Assembly (NCBI GenBank): GCA_039029535.1
Contig: JBCCFW010000032.1
Coordinates: forward strand, 1-51,648
Source: JBCCFW01 sp039029535
GTDB lineage: Bacteria > Acidobacteriota > JBCCFW01
DNA: 51,648 nt
Direction of reading: 5' to 3'
In this document: positions 35,286 through 42,606 of the stretch, one piece after another
How positions within the stretch are numbered: position 1 is the first letter of the stretch
Layout of the letters: every line of letters begins with the position of its first letter
Notes under the pieces: generated by a model
The model's input: the letters and a program-made list of their open reading frames with translations, nothing else
Database searches by the model: none
Told to the model about the DNA's origin: nothing
Program-made: the position numbers and the translations under genes

Positions 35286-36233
35286 ATGCGTCTCGTCCGT
35301 ACCATCCCCGCGCTCGTCACCGTCCTGCTTCTCGCTCGGTGCCTGCCGGCTCAGGCCGGCTCGGAGCGCGAGCACCTCATCCGACTCTCGACAGAGACGG
35401 GTCTTTCCGTCGCTCAGGTCCGCGCCGGTCTCGCCGTCTTCGCGGAGGAGAGTCAGGTCGTCATCCTGCACGGCGATCAGCGAGCGCTCGTCGGCTTCGG
35501 TTCCTACGCGACGGACCGAGGAAGCGGCATCGACCGGGCCTGCGTGGCGAGCGACGAGACCATCGAGGTCACCGACGCCATGCTCAGTCTCTTCACGCCC
35601 GGCCTGAACGACATCATCACCTGGCCGGAGATCTGCTGGACCGACGACGGCATCTCGCTGCTCCACGTCCATCGCAACCGGGCCGACCTCGGCGAGCCGC
35701 AGGTCTTCGACATCGAGGTCACGGACCCTGGCGGCGAGATCATCGGCGGAGGAGCGCTGCTCCGTGCTGGTGGCGGAGGCGTCCTCATCACCGAGTCCAT
35801 CATCGACCGCGCCGAGTGGGTCGTGCCGACCGACGCGTTGTTGGGCGAGGTCGACGACACCGATGCCGGCAGCACGCTCGATCTCTTCCTCGAGCTCGTC
35901 GCGGAGCTGACCGGCACGGAGGTGACCGCCGAGACCGAGATCGCGTTCTGGGAGAGCCTCGCCATCGACCCGCGCTTCGTGGCGGCCCGCGACGACGACG
36001 TCCGCGGGACCCACGCCAGCCGGGAGGAGCTCGCCGCTGCCGTGGGTGCACGAGCGCGCATCGGCAGCTCGCAGGCACTGACGCTCATCGAGACCCATCT
36101 CGCCCTGGCCGGAACGGGTGACTGGGCCAGCGATGACGCCCTCTCCGGCGCGGTCCTGTTCGGACGCCCCCACGTCCCGGCCCCCGCCAGCGGTGGCGTC
36201 AAGGTCGTCCCCATCACCAAGGGCACGCGCTGA
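35286..36233 (+). CDS. Secreted protein of unknown function
   Basis: 315 residues from the ATG at 35286, which has AGGAGG 7 bases upstream and starts a signal peptide (MRLVRTIPALVTVLLLARCL, cleaved after PAQAG); the frame extends back into the CHAT gene but those codons are not used. The mature protein is acidic and rich in Asp and Glu: EREHLIRLSTETGLSVAQVRAG, GNDIITWPEICWTDD-like core, ILHVHRN region, DPGGEIIGGGALLRAGGGG. One internal Cys pair lies in the mature part (RACVAS, EICWTD). No family is recognised. Strong terminator 36327-36382 follows, and the gene probably forms its own unit. Confidence 0.72.
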   Translation: MRLVRTIPALVTVLLLARCLPAQAGSEREHLIRLSTETGLSVAQVRAGLAVFAEESQVVILHGDQRALVGFGSYATDRGSGIDRACVASDETIEVTDAMLSLFTPGLNDIITWPEICWTDDGISLLHVHRNRADLGEPQVFDIEVTDPGGEIIGGGALLRAGGGGVLITESIIDRAEWVVPTDALLGEVDDTDAGSTLDLFLELVAELTGTEVTAETEIAFWESLAIDPRFVAARDDDVRGTHASREELAAAVGARARIGSSQALTLIETHLALAGTGDWASDDALSGAVLFGRPHVPAPASGGVKVVPITKGTR

Positions 36234-36326
36234 GTCATCGCGCTCGCTCGTCAGCATCCGTCCCGTCGAGCGTTCTTCAAAGCAGACCATGCGTCTCCGG
36301 AGACGTTCGGGACCTGATTCCGAACC

Positions 36327-36382
36327 GAGAGCCCCTGCGACGTCGCGTTGCTCCTGCGACGTCGCAGGGGCCTCTCATTTTT
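36327..36382 (+). terminator. Strong rho-independent terminator
   Basis: GAGAGcCCCTGCGACGTCGC (36327-36346) pairs with GCGACGTCGCAGGGGcCTCTC (36356-36376), followed by ATTTTT. The 10-base end GCGACGTCGC of each arm is itself palindromic. It ends the 35286-36233 gene and insulates the autotransporter gene. Confidence 0.9.
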
Positions 36383-36500
36383 CTCGTGCACGACCGCTCG
36401 TTCAGGGTGCTGGTTTGAGGTGATTCACGGCCAATCGCTGCGCTAACCTGCCGGCCTCAATCGAACCGTGGCCTTCGAGGCCGAGGAGCTGTCTCCCACG

Positions 36501-39500
36501 ATGTCTGCCGTCAGCCGTCGCCGTTCCCTGCTGCCCGCGCTTCTTTTCCTGCTCGCCTCCTCCGCGCAGGCCGAGCCGGAGTGGTCGCGCTACCTCAACC
36601 TCGACGTCGAGGGCACGACCCACCGCCTCGCGGGCTCCGCTGACGTCCAGCTTCCCCTGGCCCAGGGGCCGAACTGGGCCTTCATGGGCGACCTCCGGTT
36701 CACCGGCGCCGACGACGACAGCCAGCAGGGCAGCCTCGGTCTCGCGTACCGACGCCTCCTCGGCGGTGAGCGCTTCCTCTTCGGCGTCAACGCCTTCTAC
36801 GACTTCGCCGAGACCGCGCACGGCAACGACTTCACCCAGGGCTCGCTCGGCGTGGAGCTCATGTGGCCCCACGTCCGGGTCCACGCCAACGGCTACTTCG
36901 CCGGCAGTGACCTCGAGAGCCGCGGCTTCCCCACGCTGGAGGAGGTCGAGCTCGTCGGCACCGACGTCATGCGTGTCGACACCGACTTCTTCGAGGGCGC
37001 CATCGACGGCTGGGACGCCGGCGTCGCCTTCCGCGTGCCCTTCGAGCGACATCAGCTCTGGCTCCGCGGCGGCTACCGGGACTTCGATCGTCCGGGCTTC
37101 ACCGACCTCGGCGGGACCGAGCTCGGCTTCGAGTGGATCGGCGAGCTGGCCACCGAGGGCCGCTGGTCCGGCTCCCAGCTCGTGGTCGGCGGTCTCTGGC
37201 AGGAGAACGGCCGCGGTGACGAGCGAGACGAGAGCGTCGTGCACGTCGGCGTCCGCATCCCCCTGAACGAGTCGGCCGGAACCGCGCGCCGACACCCGGG
37301 CGAGGACTGGGACGTCCACGCCATGCAGTCGCGCATCCGACGTCAGCGAGCGGTCAAGGTCGGCAACACCTCGGTCAGCGCGAGCTTCGCGCTCGTCGAT
37401 TCGCTGACCGGCGAGAACGTCAACGTCTTCTTCGTCGACGGCAGCGGCGGCGGCGACGGCACCCAGGACCAGCCGCTGACTCTCGAGGACGCCCTCGCCG
37501 CGGCCGGCCCGAGCGACGTGCTGTTCTTCCTCGGCGGCGGCGGTGACATCCAGCTCACCGCCCCCTTCACCCTCGAGGCCAACCAGGCCCTGGTCGGGCT
37601 CGGCACGGACACGGACAGCGCCAGCGTGCCCCTGCCCGAGGGCTTCAACCTGACGATCACCGCCGACGGCGGGATGCCGACCCTGGTCCAGACCGGCATG
37701 GGCCCGGTCATCGAGCTGGCCGACGGCAACCATCTCTCGGGTCTCGAGCTGGTCGGTGGCGAGAACGGCCTGCACGGTGACGGCATCACCGACCTGAGCC
37801 TGAGCGACCTCGTCATCCGTGACTCGACCGGCCACGGCGTGTTCCTCGAGAGCTTCTCCGGCGTCCTCGACACGACGGGCTCGATCACCATCACCAACGT
37901 CGGTGGTGACGGCATCCTCGTCAGCGATCCCGGGAGCACGTTGAACCTCGGCGATCTCACCATCATGGGCACGGCTGGCAACGGACTGACCGTCACCGGC
38001 GGCTCGCCCGACACGACCTACCACTTCGACAGCGTCACGATCAGCGACACGGGCGGTCACGGGATCGCCTACTTCGGTGCCGTGTCCAACGCCACCGTCG
38101 GCGGCGACTTCTCCATCGAGAACACCGGCGGTGACGGGATGACGGTCCAGGCAGGCAGCACGCTTTCCCTCGACGTCGCCGGAGACGCGTCGTTCGACTC
38201 CCTGGGAGAACGCGGCATCGAGGTCATCGACTCCGCGGCCGACTTCTCCTTCGGCAGCCTCACCGTGGAGAACACCGACAGCCTGGCCTTCGGCTTCGAG
38301 CGCGCGGGCATCCACTACGAGAACGCGAGCGGAAGCGTCGCGGTGACGGGTGATGCCGCGATCCGCAACATCGGTGGTGACGGCATCTTCACCGAGGACG
38401 CCAACCTTGACCTGTCGTTCGGAAGCTTGAGCATCGACGGCACGACCAACACCGGCATGTCCTTCGAGGAAGCCACCGACGTCACCCTGACGGTGGCCGG
38501 CCACGCCGACATCCGCAATGTCGCCGCGGACGGCATCCAGGTCGAGGACGGCGGCATCAACGCCGACCTGAGCTTCGGGAGCCTCAGCATCGACAACGCC
38601 GGCGTCAAGGGCATCGAGCTCGACGAAGGCCAGGGCACCTTCACCGTCGACGGCCACGCCGAGCTGACCAACCTGGGCTCCCAGGGGATCGAGGTGAAGG
38701 ACGACTCCGACTTCGACCTGAGCTTCGGCAGCCTCACCATCGACGGCTCGGATGGTGGCGGCATCCACGTCAACTTCCGGAGCGACGCCGACATCACCAT
38801 CACCGGCGACACCATCATCCGCAACGTCGAGGGGGCCGCCATCGAGACCTTCCGTGACAGCCACGCCGACCTCGACATGCAAGGCAACCTGACGATCGAC
38901 GGCGTCGACAGCAGCGACGCCATCCGCTTCAGCGACGCGACGGGCAGCCTCACGGTCGGCGGGGCCACCACCCTCGACACCGTCAATCTCAACGCCATCA
39001 AGGTCGATGATGGCGCCGACGCGGACCTCTCCTTCGGCAGCCTCGATGTCGGCACCGTCGGCGGCAACGGCATCGAGTTCAGCGACAGCAGCATGGGCTC
39101 GGTCACCGTCACGGGCGACGCCTCCATCGACCAGGCCGGCATGGCCGGCATCATCGTCGAGGAGGGCTCCGACGCCGACCTCTCCTTCGGCAGCCTCACC
39201 GTCGGCACCACCGGTGGCCACGCCATCGCGTTCAGCGAGGCCGGCATGGGCTCGGTCACGGTCACCGGTCATGCCAGCATCGACCAGGCCGGAGCCGGCG
39301 CTCTCGTCGCCGAGGAAGGTGCCGCGGTCGACTTCGCCTTCGGCAGCCTCGACGTCGTGACAACAGGCACCAGCGGCATCGAGTTCAGTGACAGCAGCCA
39401 GGGCTCGGTCACCGTCACTGGTGACGCCACCTTCGGCTCGGTCAGCCGCCACGGCCTGATCGTCGAGGAGGGCTCCGAGGCCGACCTCTCCTTCGGAAGC

Positions 39501-41174
39501 CTCGACATCGCCGACACCGGCAACCAGGGCATCCACTTCACCGACAGCAGCAGCGGCTCGGTCACCGTCACCGGCAACGCCGACATCGGTGGGACCGGTG
39601 GTGACGGCATCGCCGTCGAGAACGGCTCCGAGGCGGACCTCTCCTTTGGCAGCCTCGACATCGGCGACACTGGCGATGACGGCATCACCTTCGACAATGC
39701 TGGGCGCGGCTCCTTGACGGTCACCGGTGACGCCACCCTCGGCAACCCGGGAGACCATGGGCTCGCCGTCAGGAACGGCTCCGAGGCCGACCTCTCCTTC
39801 GGCAGCCTCACCGTGGGCACGACCGGCGGCAACGGGATCGACTTCAGTGATGGCAGCCGCGGATCGGTCACGGTCACCGGCGACACCATCATCACCGAGA
39901 CCGGCGGCGCCGGCCTCGTCGTCGAGGATGGTGCAGGGGCCGACCTCTCCTTCGGCAGTCTCACCATCGGCCCCATCGGTGGTCACGGCATCGAGTTCAG
40001 CAACGGCAGCAGTGGCTCGGTCACGGTCGCCGGCGACGCCATGCTCGGGGACACCGGTCGCGCCGGCATCATGGTCGAGCAGGGCTCGGAGGCCGACCTC
40101 TCCTTCGGCAGCCTCACCATCGGCACCACCAGCAGCTCCGGCATCGAGTTCACCGAAGGTGGCAAGGGCTCGATCACCGTCACCGGCGACGCGAGCATCG
40201 ACGAGACCAGCAACTCCGGCATCGTCGTCAAGAACGGCGCGGAGGTCGACATGTCCTTCGGAAGCTTGACCATCGGCCTCACCGGTGGCGACGGCATCGA
40301 CTTCGGCGGTGGCGGCGACGGTTCGATCACCGTCACGGGTGACGTCGACCTCGACGAGACCGTCGGCAACGGCATCAGCGCCGAGGACGGTGCTCAGGCC
40401 GATTTCTCCTTCGGGAATCTCACCATCGGAATGGCCGGCGGCCACGGCATCAGTCTCACCAACGGCAGCTCGGGAACCTGGACCATCACCGGCAACACCA
40501 CCATCGGCCAGGCCGCAGGCAACGGCATCTTCTTCAGCGACGGCCCCGACTTCGACATCACCTCGGGCAGCCTCAGCATCACGAACACGGGCAGCCACGG
40601 CATCGAGCTCACCAATGGCCCGGGGGGCTCGATCACCATCACCGGCAGCACGCTGATCGATCAGGTCGCGGGCGACGGCATCTTCCTGGAGAACGGCGCC
40701 GGTGTCGCGTTCACCTTCGACGACCTCACCATCTCCAACGCGGCTGTTGACGGCATCGAGTCCTCCGCCGGCGGCGATGGCTCCATCACGGTCACCGGCA
40801 CCGCCCAGCTCATCAACCTCGGAAACCACGGCCTGAACGTCGCTCAGAGCCACAGCGACTTCTCGTTCGCCAACCTGGTGATCGATGGCGCGACGACCGG
40901 CATCGACCTGACCGACTTCGACCAGATGCTGACCGTCAACGGCGGCAGCATCACGAACGTCACCAACGGCATCGACCTCTCCAATGCCCTCGGCGGTCTC
41001 ATCGAGAACGTCGCCTTCGACCAGGTCACCAATGCCGTCGTCCGGGCGACCGGCTCGACGCTGGGCGGCGGCACCGGCAACACCGCCGCCAACTTCAACC
41101 AGATCTACGAGGACCTGGGCGGCAACACCGGGACCATGACGTTCACCACGCCGCCGACGGTGCTCAACGACTGA
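36501..41174 (+). CDS. Inverse autotransporter (intimin/invasin-type, type Ve) with tandem beta-helix passenger
   Basis: 1557 residues from the ATG at 36501, which starts a signal peptide (MSAVSRRRSLLPALLFLLAS, cleaved after SAQA); a GTG at 36468 would only add 11 residues. Residues about 25-265 form the inverse-autotransporter beta-barrel: alternating strands, the family hallmark FLFGVNAFYDFAETAHGNDFTQGSLGVEL, and DRPGFTDLGGTELGFEW. A linker (VNVFFVDGSGGGDGTQDQPLTLEDALAAA) is typical of the start of a right-handed beta-helix. Residues about 400-1550 are some 18 copies of a 51-residue repeat with DLSFGSLTIGTTGG.GI.F..GS.GSVTVTGDA. The barrel comes first and the passenger is C-terminal, so the passenger is expected on the cell surface as an adhesin. 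No LysM is seen. The protein ends FTTPPTVLND without an anchor. Terminator 41218-41253 follows. Confidence 0.88.
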   Translation: MSAVSRRRSLLPALLFLLASSAQAEPEWSRYLNLDVEGTTHRLAGSADVQLPLAQGPNWAFMGDLRFTGADDDSQQGSLGLAYRRLLGGERFLFGVNAFYDFAETAHGNDFTQGSLGVELMWPHVRVHANGYFAGSDLESRGFPTLEEVELVGTDVMRVDTDFFEGAIDGWDAGVAFRVPFERHQLWLRGGYRDFDRPGFTDLGGTELGFEWIGELATEGRWSGSQLVVGGLWQENGRGDERDESVVHVGVRIPLNESAGTARRHPGEDWDVHAMQSRIRRQRAVKVGNTSVSASFALVDSLTGENVNVFFVDGSGGGDGTQDQPLTLEDALAAAGPSDVLFFLGGGGDIQLTAPFTLEANQALVGLGTDTDSASVPLPEGFNLTITADGGMPTLVQTGMGPVIELADGNHLSGLELVGGENGLHGDGITDLSLSDLVIRDSTGHGVFLESFSGVLDTTGSITITNVGGDGILVSDPGSTLNLGDLTIMGTAGNGLTVTGGSPDTTYHFDSVTISDTGGHGIAYFGAVSNATVGGDFSIENTGGDGMTVQAGSTLSLDVAGDASFDSLGERGIEVIDSAADFSFGSLTVENTDSLAFGFERAGIHYENASGSVAVTGDAAIRNIGGDGIFTEDANLDLSFGSLSIDGTTNTGMSFEEATDVTLTVAGHADIRNVAADGIQVEDGGINADLSFGSLSIDNAGVKGIELDEGQGTFTVDGHAELTNLGSQGIEVKDDSDFDLSFGSLTIDGSDGGGIHVNFRSDADITITGDTIIRNVEGAAIETFRDSHADLDMQGNLTIDGVDSSDAIRFSDATGSLTVGGATTLDTVNLNAIKVDDGADADLSFGSLDVGTVGGNGIEFSDSSMGSVTVTGDASIDQAGMAGIIVEEGSDADLSFGSLTVGTTGGHAIAFSEAGMGSVTVTGHASIDQAGAGALVAEEGAAVDFAFGSLDVVTTGTSGIEFSDSSQGSVTVTGDATFGSVSRHGLIVEEGSEADLSFGSLDIADTGNQGIHFTDSSSGSVTVTGNADIGGTGGDGIAVENGSEADLSFGSLDIGDTGDDGITFDNAGRGSLTVTGDATLGNPGDHGLAVRNGSEADLSFGSLTVGTTGGNGIDFSDGSRGSVTVTGDTIITETGGAGLVVEDGAGADLSFGSLTIGPIGGHGIEFSNGSSGSVTVAGDAMLGDTGRAGIMVEQGSEADLSFGSLTIGTTSSSGIEFTEGGKGSITVTGDASIDETSNSGIVVKNGAEVDMSFGSLTIGLTGGDGIDFGGGGDGSITVTGDVDLDETVGNGISAEDGAQADFSFGNLTIGMAGGHGISLTNGSSGTWTITGNTTIGQAAGNGIFFSDGPDFDITSGSLSITNTGSHGIELTNGPGGSITITGSTLIDQVAGDGIFLENGAGVAFTFDDLTISNAAVDGIESSAGGDGSITVTGTAQLINLGNHGLNVAQSHSDFSFANLVIDGATTGIDLTDFDQMLTVNGGSITNVTNGIDLSNALGGLIENVAFDQVTNAVVRATGSTLGGGTGNTAANFNQIYEDLGGNTGTMTFTTPPTVLND
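38230..40880 (+). repeat. 153-bp in-frame tandem repeats of the autotransporter passenger
   Basis: Coding repeats of 51 codons; GACCTCTCCTTCGGCAGCCT recurs at exact 153-base spacing (for example 39024 and 39177). Thirteen units keep SFGSL or AFGSL and about five are degenerate (FGNL, MQGNL, TSGSL, FDDL, FANL), with the most uniform copies in the middle. This is consistent with expansion by unequal recombination. Confidence 0.88.
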
Positions 41175-41217
41175 GCTGAGACCGTTCGCCCATCAGCCGC
41201 CCCTTCGGGGGCGGGGT

Positions 41218-41253
41218 CGAGCAGGTTCCGGTTCGCCGGAGCCTGCTCGTTTT
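41218..41253 (+). terminator. Rho-independent terminator of the autotransporter gene
   Basis: CGAGCAGG.TCCGG (41218-41230) pairs with CCGGA.CCTGCTCG (41236-41249) around a TTCG-type loop, followed by TTTT. A second GC hairpin (CCGCCCCTTCGGGGGCGGGG) lies just before it. Confidence 0.85.
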
Positions 41254-41477
41254 GGTGAGCGGGCTTCTCGTCGGGCGGACCTGCGCCTCTCCGCCGGATC
41301 GCTCGAGACCGGCCTGAGAACGGCCTGGAGCCTCTTCTCGAGACCAAGCCGGGCACGAAGAAACCGGGCCTCGGTTTCTCAGTACTCCCCTTGCGATCGC
41401 TCCTGCCGCGAGCGACATTCTGGGCACGCTCGTTCTCAGCTCGCCTGCCGGTCTCGGACCGGCCTGGAGCACGCGAC
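41254..41477. other. Leader/promoter region of the mini-peptide array
   Basis: There is no ATG on the plus strand and no gene that I can support. It holds a hairpin (AGAAACCG at 41359 with CGGTTTCT at 41372, loop ggcct) and two copies of GACCGGCCTG. Any promoter of the array must lie here. The stretch TTGCGA-N17-GACATT near 41391 is only weakly promoter-like. Confidence 0.4.
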
Positions 41478-41534
41478 ATGACACTCAGCACCCAACTCTG
41501 CGCGGGCGCCGATCCCTGGCTCGAAGCGCAGTGA
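41478..41534 (+). CDS. Mini-peptide 1 of the LRAG/PW family
   Basis: 18 residues: MTLSTQLCAGADPWLEAQ. TGGAG lies about 9 bases upstream of the ATG. It shares the T.(D/Q)L.AG..PW(F/L)(D/E) pattern with the following five genes; the Arg of LRAG is Cys here. It is the first gene of the array. The expected role is a secreted short peptide or precursor exported by the downstream C39-ABC system (inference). Too short for any domain database. Confidence 0.68.
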   Translation: MTLSTQLCAGADPWLEAQ

Positions 41535-41550
41535 CCCCGACCCCTTCCTT

Positions 41551-41579
41551 CGAGTCGGGCGCCTCACGCGCCCGACTCG
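41551..41579. other. 12-bp perfect hairpin between mini-peptides 1 and 2
   Basis: CGAGTCGGGCGC (41551-41562) pairs perfectly with GCGCCCGACTCG (41568-41579); the loop is CTCAC. There is no T-run. It is followed within 10 bases by the RBS of peptide 2, so it could be an attenuator, an mRNA-stabilising stem or a processing site. Confidence 0.55.
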
Positions 41580-41595
41580 GCAGAGGAGACCCGAC

Positions 41596-41646
41596 ATGAA
41601 CCTGAATACTGAAGTCCACGCCGGTGGCTTCGTCTGGAACGACTGA
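41596..41646 (+). CDS. Mini-peptide 2 of the LRAG/PW family (most divergent)
   Basis: 16 residues: MNLNTEVHAGGFVWND. AGAGGAG lies 8-14 bases before the ATG. It keeps the T-x-x-x-AG core, a Trp near the end and the final Asp, but has VHAG for LRAG and FVW for NPW. The length is identical to peptides 3-5. Confidence 0.66.
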   Translation: MNLNTEVHAGGFVWND

Positions 41647-41697
41647 TTCATCCCCTTCGGCTCGGAGCACTCCCTCCTTGCCTCGAGGAGAACGAAG

Positions 41698-41748
41698 ATG
41701 ACGACCACGACCGACCTGCGGGCCGGGGACAACCCCTGGTTCGATTAG
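41698..41748 (+). CDS. Mini-peptide 3 of the LRAG/PW family
   Basis: 16 residues: MTTTTDLRAGDNPWFD. GAGGAG lies 7 bases before the ATG. It differs from peptide 5 at one residue. Its TAG stop codon is part of the TTAG at the left end of the inserted 183-bp element (41745-41927). Confidence 0.74.
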   Translation: MTTTTDLRAGDNPWFD

Positions 41749-41927
41749 CCCGGACCATTCATGAGTCTCCTGCTGCGTGACCAGATCTGCTGCCTGCGAA
41801 GGGCGTACTCGCCTCTCGGTCCTCAACGCACCGTCAAGTGCGCCTCCGGTCCTCGAGACTACGTTCGCCCTTCTCGGCTAGCATCTCCGGCCACTCGCGA
41901 CGAACACTCATGAATGGTCCAGGCAAG
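41745..41927 (+). mobile_element. 183-bp MITE-like element, family A, copy 2, inside the mini-peptide array
   Basis: Same length as, and about 93 percent identical by eye to, the copy at 11555-11737, in the opposite orientation. The left end is TAGCCCGGACCATTCATGAG; the right end, read inward, is TTGCCTGGACCATTCATGAG. The flanks are TTAG on the left and CAAG on the right, so the target duplication has either decayed or was imperfect. It inserted at the stop codon of mini-peptide 3 and ends just before the RBS (AGGAG) of mini-peptide 4, leaving both reading frames intact. An ORF of about 50 codons running from end to end (MSLLLRDQI...) is retained in both copies. Confidence 0.8.
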
Positions 41928-41938
41928 GAGCCACGATC

Positions 41939-41989
41939 ATGACGACCACGACCGACCTGCATGCCGGGTCCAACCCCTGGTTCGATTGA
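41939..41989 (+). CDS. Mini-peptide 4 of the LRAG/PW family
   Basis: 16 residues: MTTTTDLHAGSNPWFD. AGGAG lies 9 bases before the ATG, directly after the end of the inserted element. His replaces Arg in LRAG. The TGA stop is one base before the ATG of peptide 5. Confidence 0.74.
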   Translation: MTTTTDLHAGSNPWFD

Positions 41990-41990
41990 C

Positions 41991-42041
41991 ATGACGACCA
42001 CGACCGACCTGAGGGCCGGGGCCAACCCCTGGTTCGATTAG
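41991..42041 (+). CDS. Mini-peptide 5 of the LRAG/PW family
   Basis: 16 residues: MTTTTDLRAGANPWFD, taken as the family consensus. It has no RBS of its own: the ATG follows the stop of peptide 4 after one base (TGAcATG), so translation is expected to be coupled. The nucleotide sequence is nearly identical to that of peptides 3 and 4, indicating recent tandem duplication. Confidence 0.74.
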   Translation: MTTTTDLRAGANPWFD

Positions 42042-42052
42042 GAGCCCATGAC

Positions 42053-42115
42053 ATGACCATCACGACCGACCTGCGCGCCGGCGCCAGCCCCTGGCTGGAA
42101 GACAAGGGCGACTGA
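42053..42115 (+). CDS. Mini-peptide 6 of the LRAG/PW family
   Basis: 20 residues: MTITTDLRAGASPWLEDKGD. GGAG lies 8 bases before the ATG; an ATG at 42048 (ATGACATGA) would only give two residues. It ends in a longer acidic tail than its relatives. It is the last gene of the array before the hairpin 42173-42206. Confidence 0.74.
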   Translation: MTITTDLRAGASPWLEDKGD

Positions 42116-42172
42116 CTCCTGCGGCCGAGCACCGTGCGGGTCGCCCCCGACACGGAGCTCGGCCGGCTCCCC

Positions 42173-42212
42173 GGCTCGTCCGGGCGCGAACGCACCCGAG
42201 CGAGCCTTGCTT
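42173..42212 (+). terminator. Candidate terminator between convergent peptide genes
   Basis: GGCTCG.CCGGG (42173) pairs with CCCG.GCGAGCC (ends 42206) with one or two bulges, followed by TTGCTT. It lies between the last plus-strand mini-peptide and the stop of the minus-strand peptide gene (42216). Confidence 0.45.
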
Positions 42213-42215
42213 CGA

Positions 42216-42344
42216 CTAGCCGCCCGTCCCGAGGATGGGGTCGGGCTCCTCGGTCATGACGTCCACCCCCGCCCGGAGCTGGGTGCGGATGACCAGCTTG
42301 GGAACGGTCGACTCGGGCGTTCTCTCGTCTTCACGCTTCTTCAT
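42216..42344 (-). CDS. Putative precursor peptide with LRAG core and C-terminal Gly-Gly
   Basis: 42 residues from the ATG at 42344, RBS GAGGAG about 10 bases upstream. The charged N-terminus is MKKREDERTPESTVPKLVIR; the C-terminal half starts at TQ and continues LRAGVDVMTEEPDPILGTGG. It shares MKK(R/S), TxLRAGxDxMTE(D/E)P and the length class with the gene at 42365-42481, and it shares TxLRAG with the six plus-strand mini-peptides. It ends in Gly-Gly at the very C-terminus, which is the residue pair that C39 exporters normally cut after, but here nothing follows it. It may be an unmodified or modified secreted peptide; I see no modification enzyme nearby. Confidence 0.74.
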   Translation of the reverse strand: MKKREDERTPESTVPKLVIRTQLRAGVDVMTEEPDPILGTGG

Positions 42345-42364
42345 CACTGGAAGTCTCCTCGTGT

Positions 42365-42481
42365 CTAGAAGGGGCCAGGGTCTTCGGTCATCCCGTCCGT
42401 CCCGGCCCTGAGCCGGGTCTTCACCTTCAGGGCGCGCGGGCGTCTCTCGACGGGTCTCTTCTCGTTCTTGCTCTTCTTCAT
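42365..42481 (-). CDS. Putative precursor peptide with LRAG core
   Basis: 38 residues from the ATG at 42481 with AGGAGG 6 bases upstream. The first part is strongly basic (MKKSKNEKRPVERRPRALKV) and the second is KTR then LRAGTDGMTEDPGPF. It is the first gene of a two-gene minus-strand unit, 20 bases upstream of its paralogue (42216-42344), and is divergent from the HlyD-ABC exporter. The layout of a basic or charged leader and a short acidic tail fits an exported peptide precursor. The shared LRAG is the best candidate for recognition by the C39 peptidase (inference). Confidence 0.74.
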   Translation of the reverse strand: MKKSKNEKRPVERRPRALKVKTRLRAGTDGMTEDPGPF

Positions 42482-42555
42482 GCAGACCTCCTGAGCGGGG
42501 TTCGCGGACGTGCAACCGACATGCACCTGAAAGGAGGCTAAGAACGGCCGCTCCC

Positions 42556-42606
42556 GGACACCATCGCGACGCACGAAAAGTGTCCCAACCTTCGATTGAG
42601 ACACTT
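42556..42606. promoter_or_regulatory. Cluster of GACAC/GTGTC half-sites in the divergent peptide/exporter promoter region
   Basis: AAGTGTC (42578-42584) and GACACTT (42600-42606) form a 7-bp inverted repeat with 15 bases between. GGACAC at 42557 pairs with GTGTCC at 42581 as an overlapping inverted repeat, and a further GTGTCAC lies near 42614. The location between the precursor peptide start (42481, minus) and the HlyD start (42690, plus) fits a shared operator. No regulator is identified. Confidence 0.4.

Noticed and set aside
36402..40853. 1483-codon minus-strand open frame opposite the inverse autotransporter
   Set aside because: Low-complexity Ala/Val/Asp/Gly sequence that follows the 153-bp repeats in antisense, with no signal peptide or fold; the plus-strand gene explains the region.
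38230..40880. Regular 153-bp periodicity considered as a CRISPR-like or satellite array
   Set aside because: The repeats are in frame, coding, contiguous without unique spacers, and part of a protein with a signal peptide and barrel.
42521..42541. Seven-codon frame MHLKGG just upstream of the exporter, ending in Gly-Gly
   Set aside because: Has no RBS of its own, does not share the LRAG pattern, and AAAGGAGG occurs inside it by chance; too short to support.
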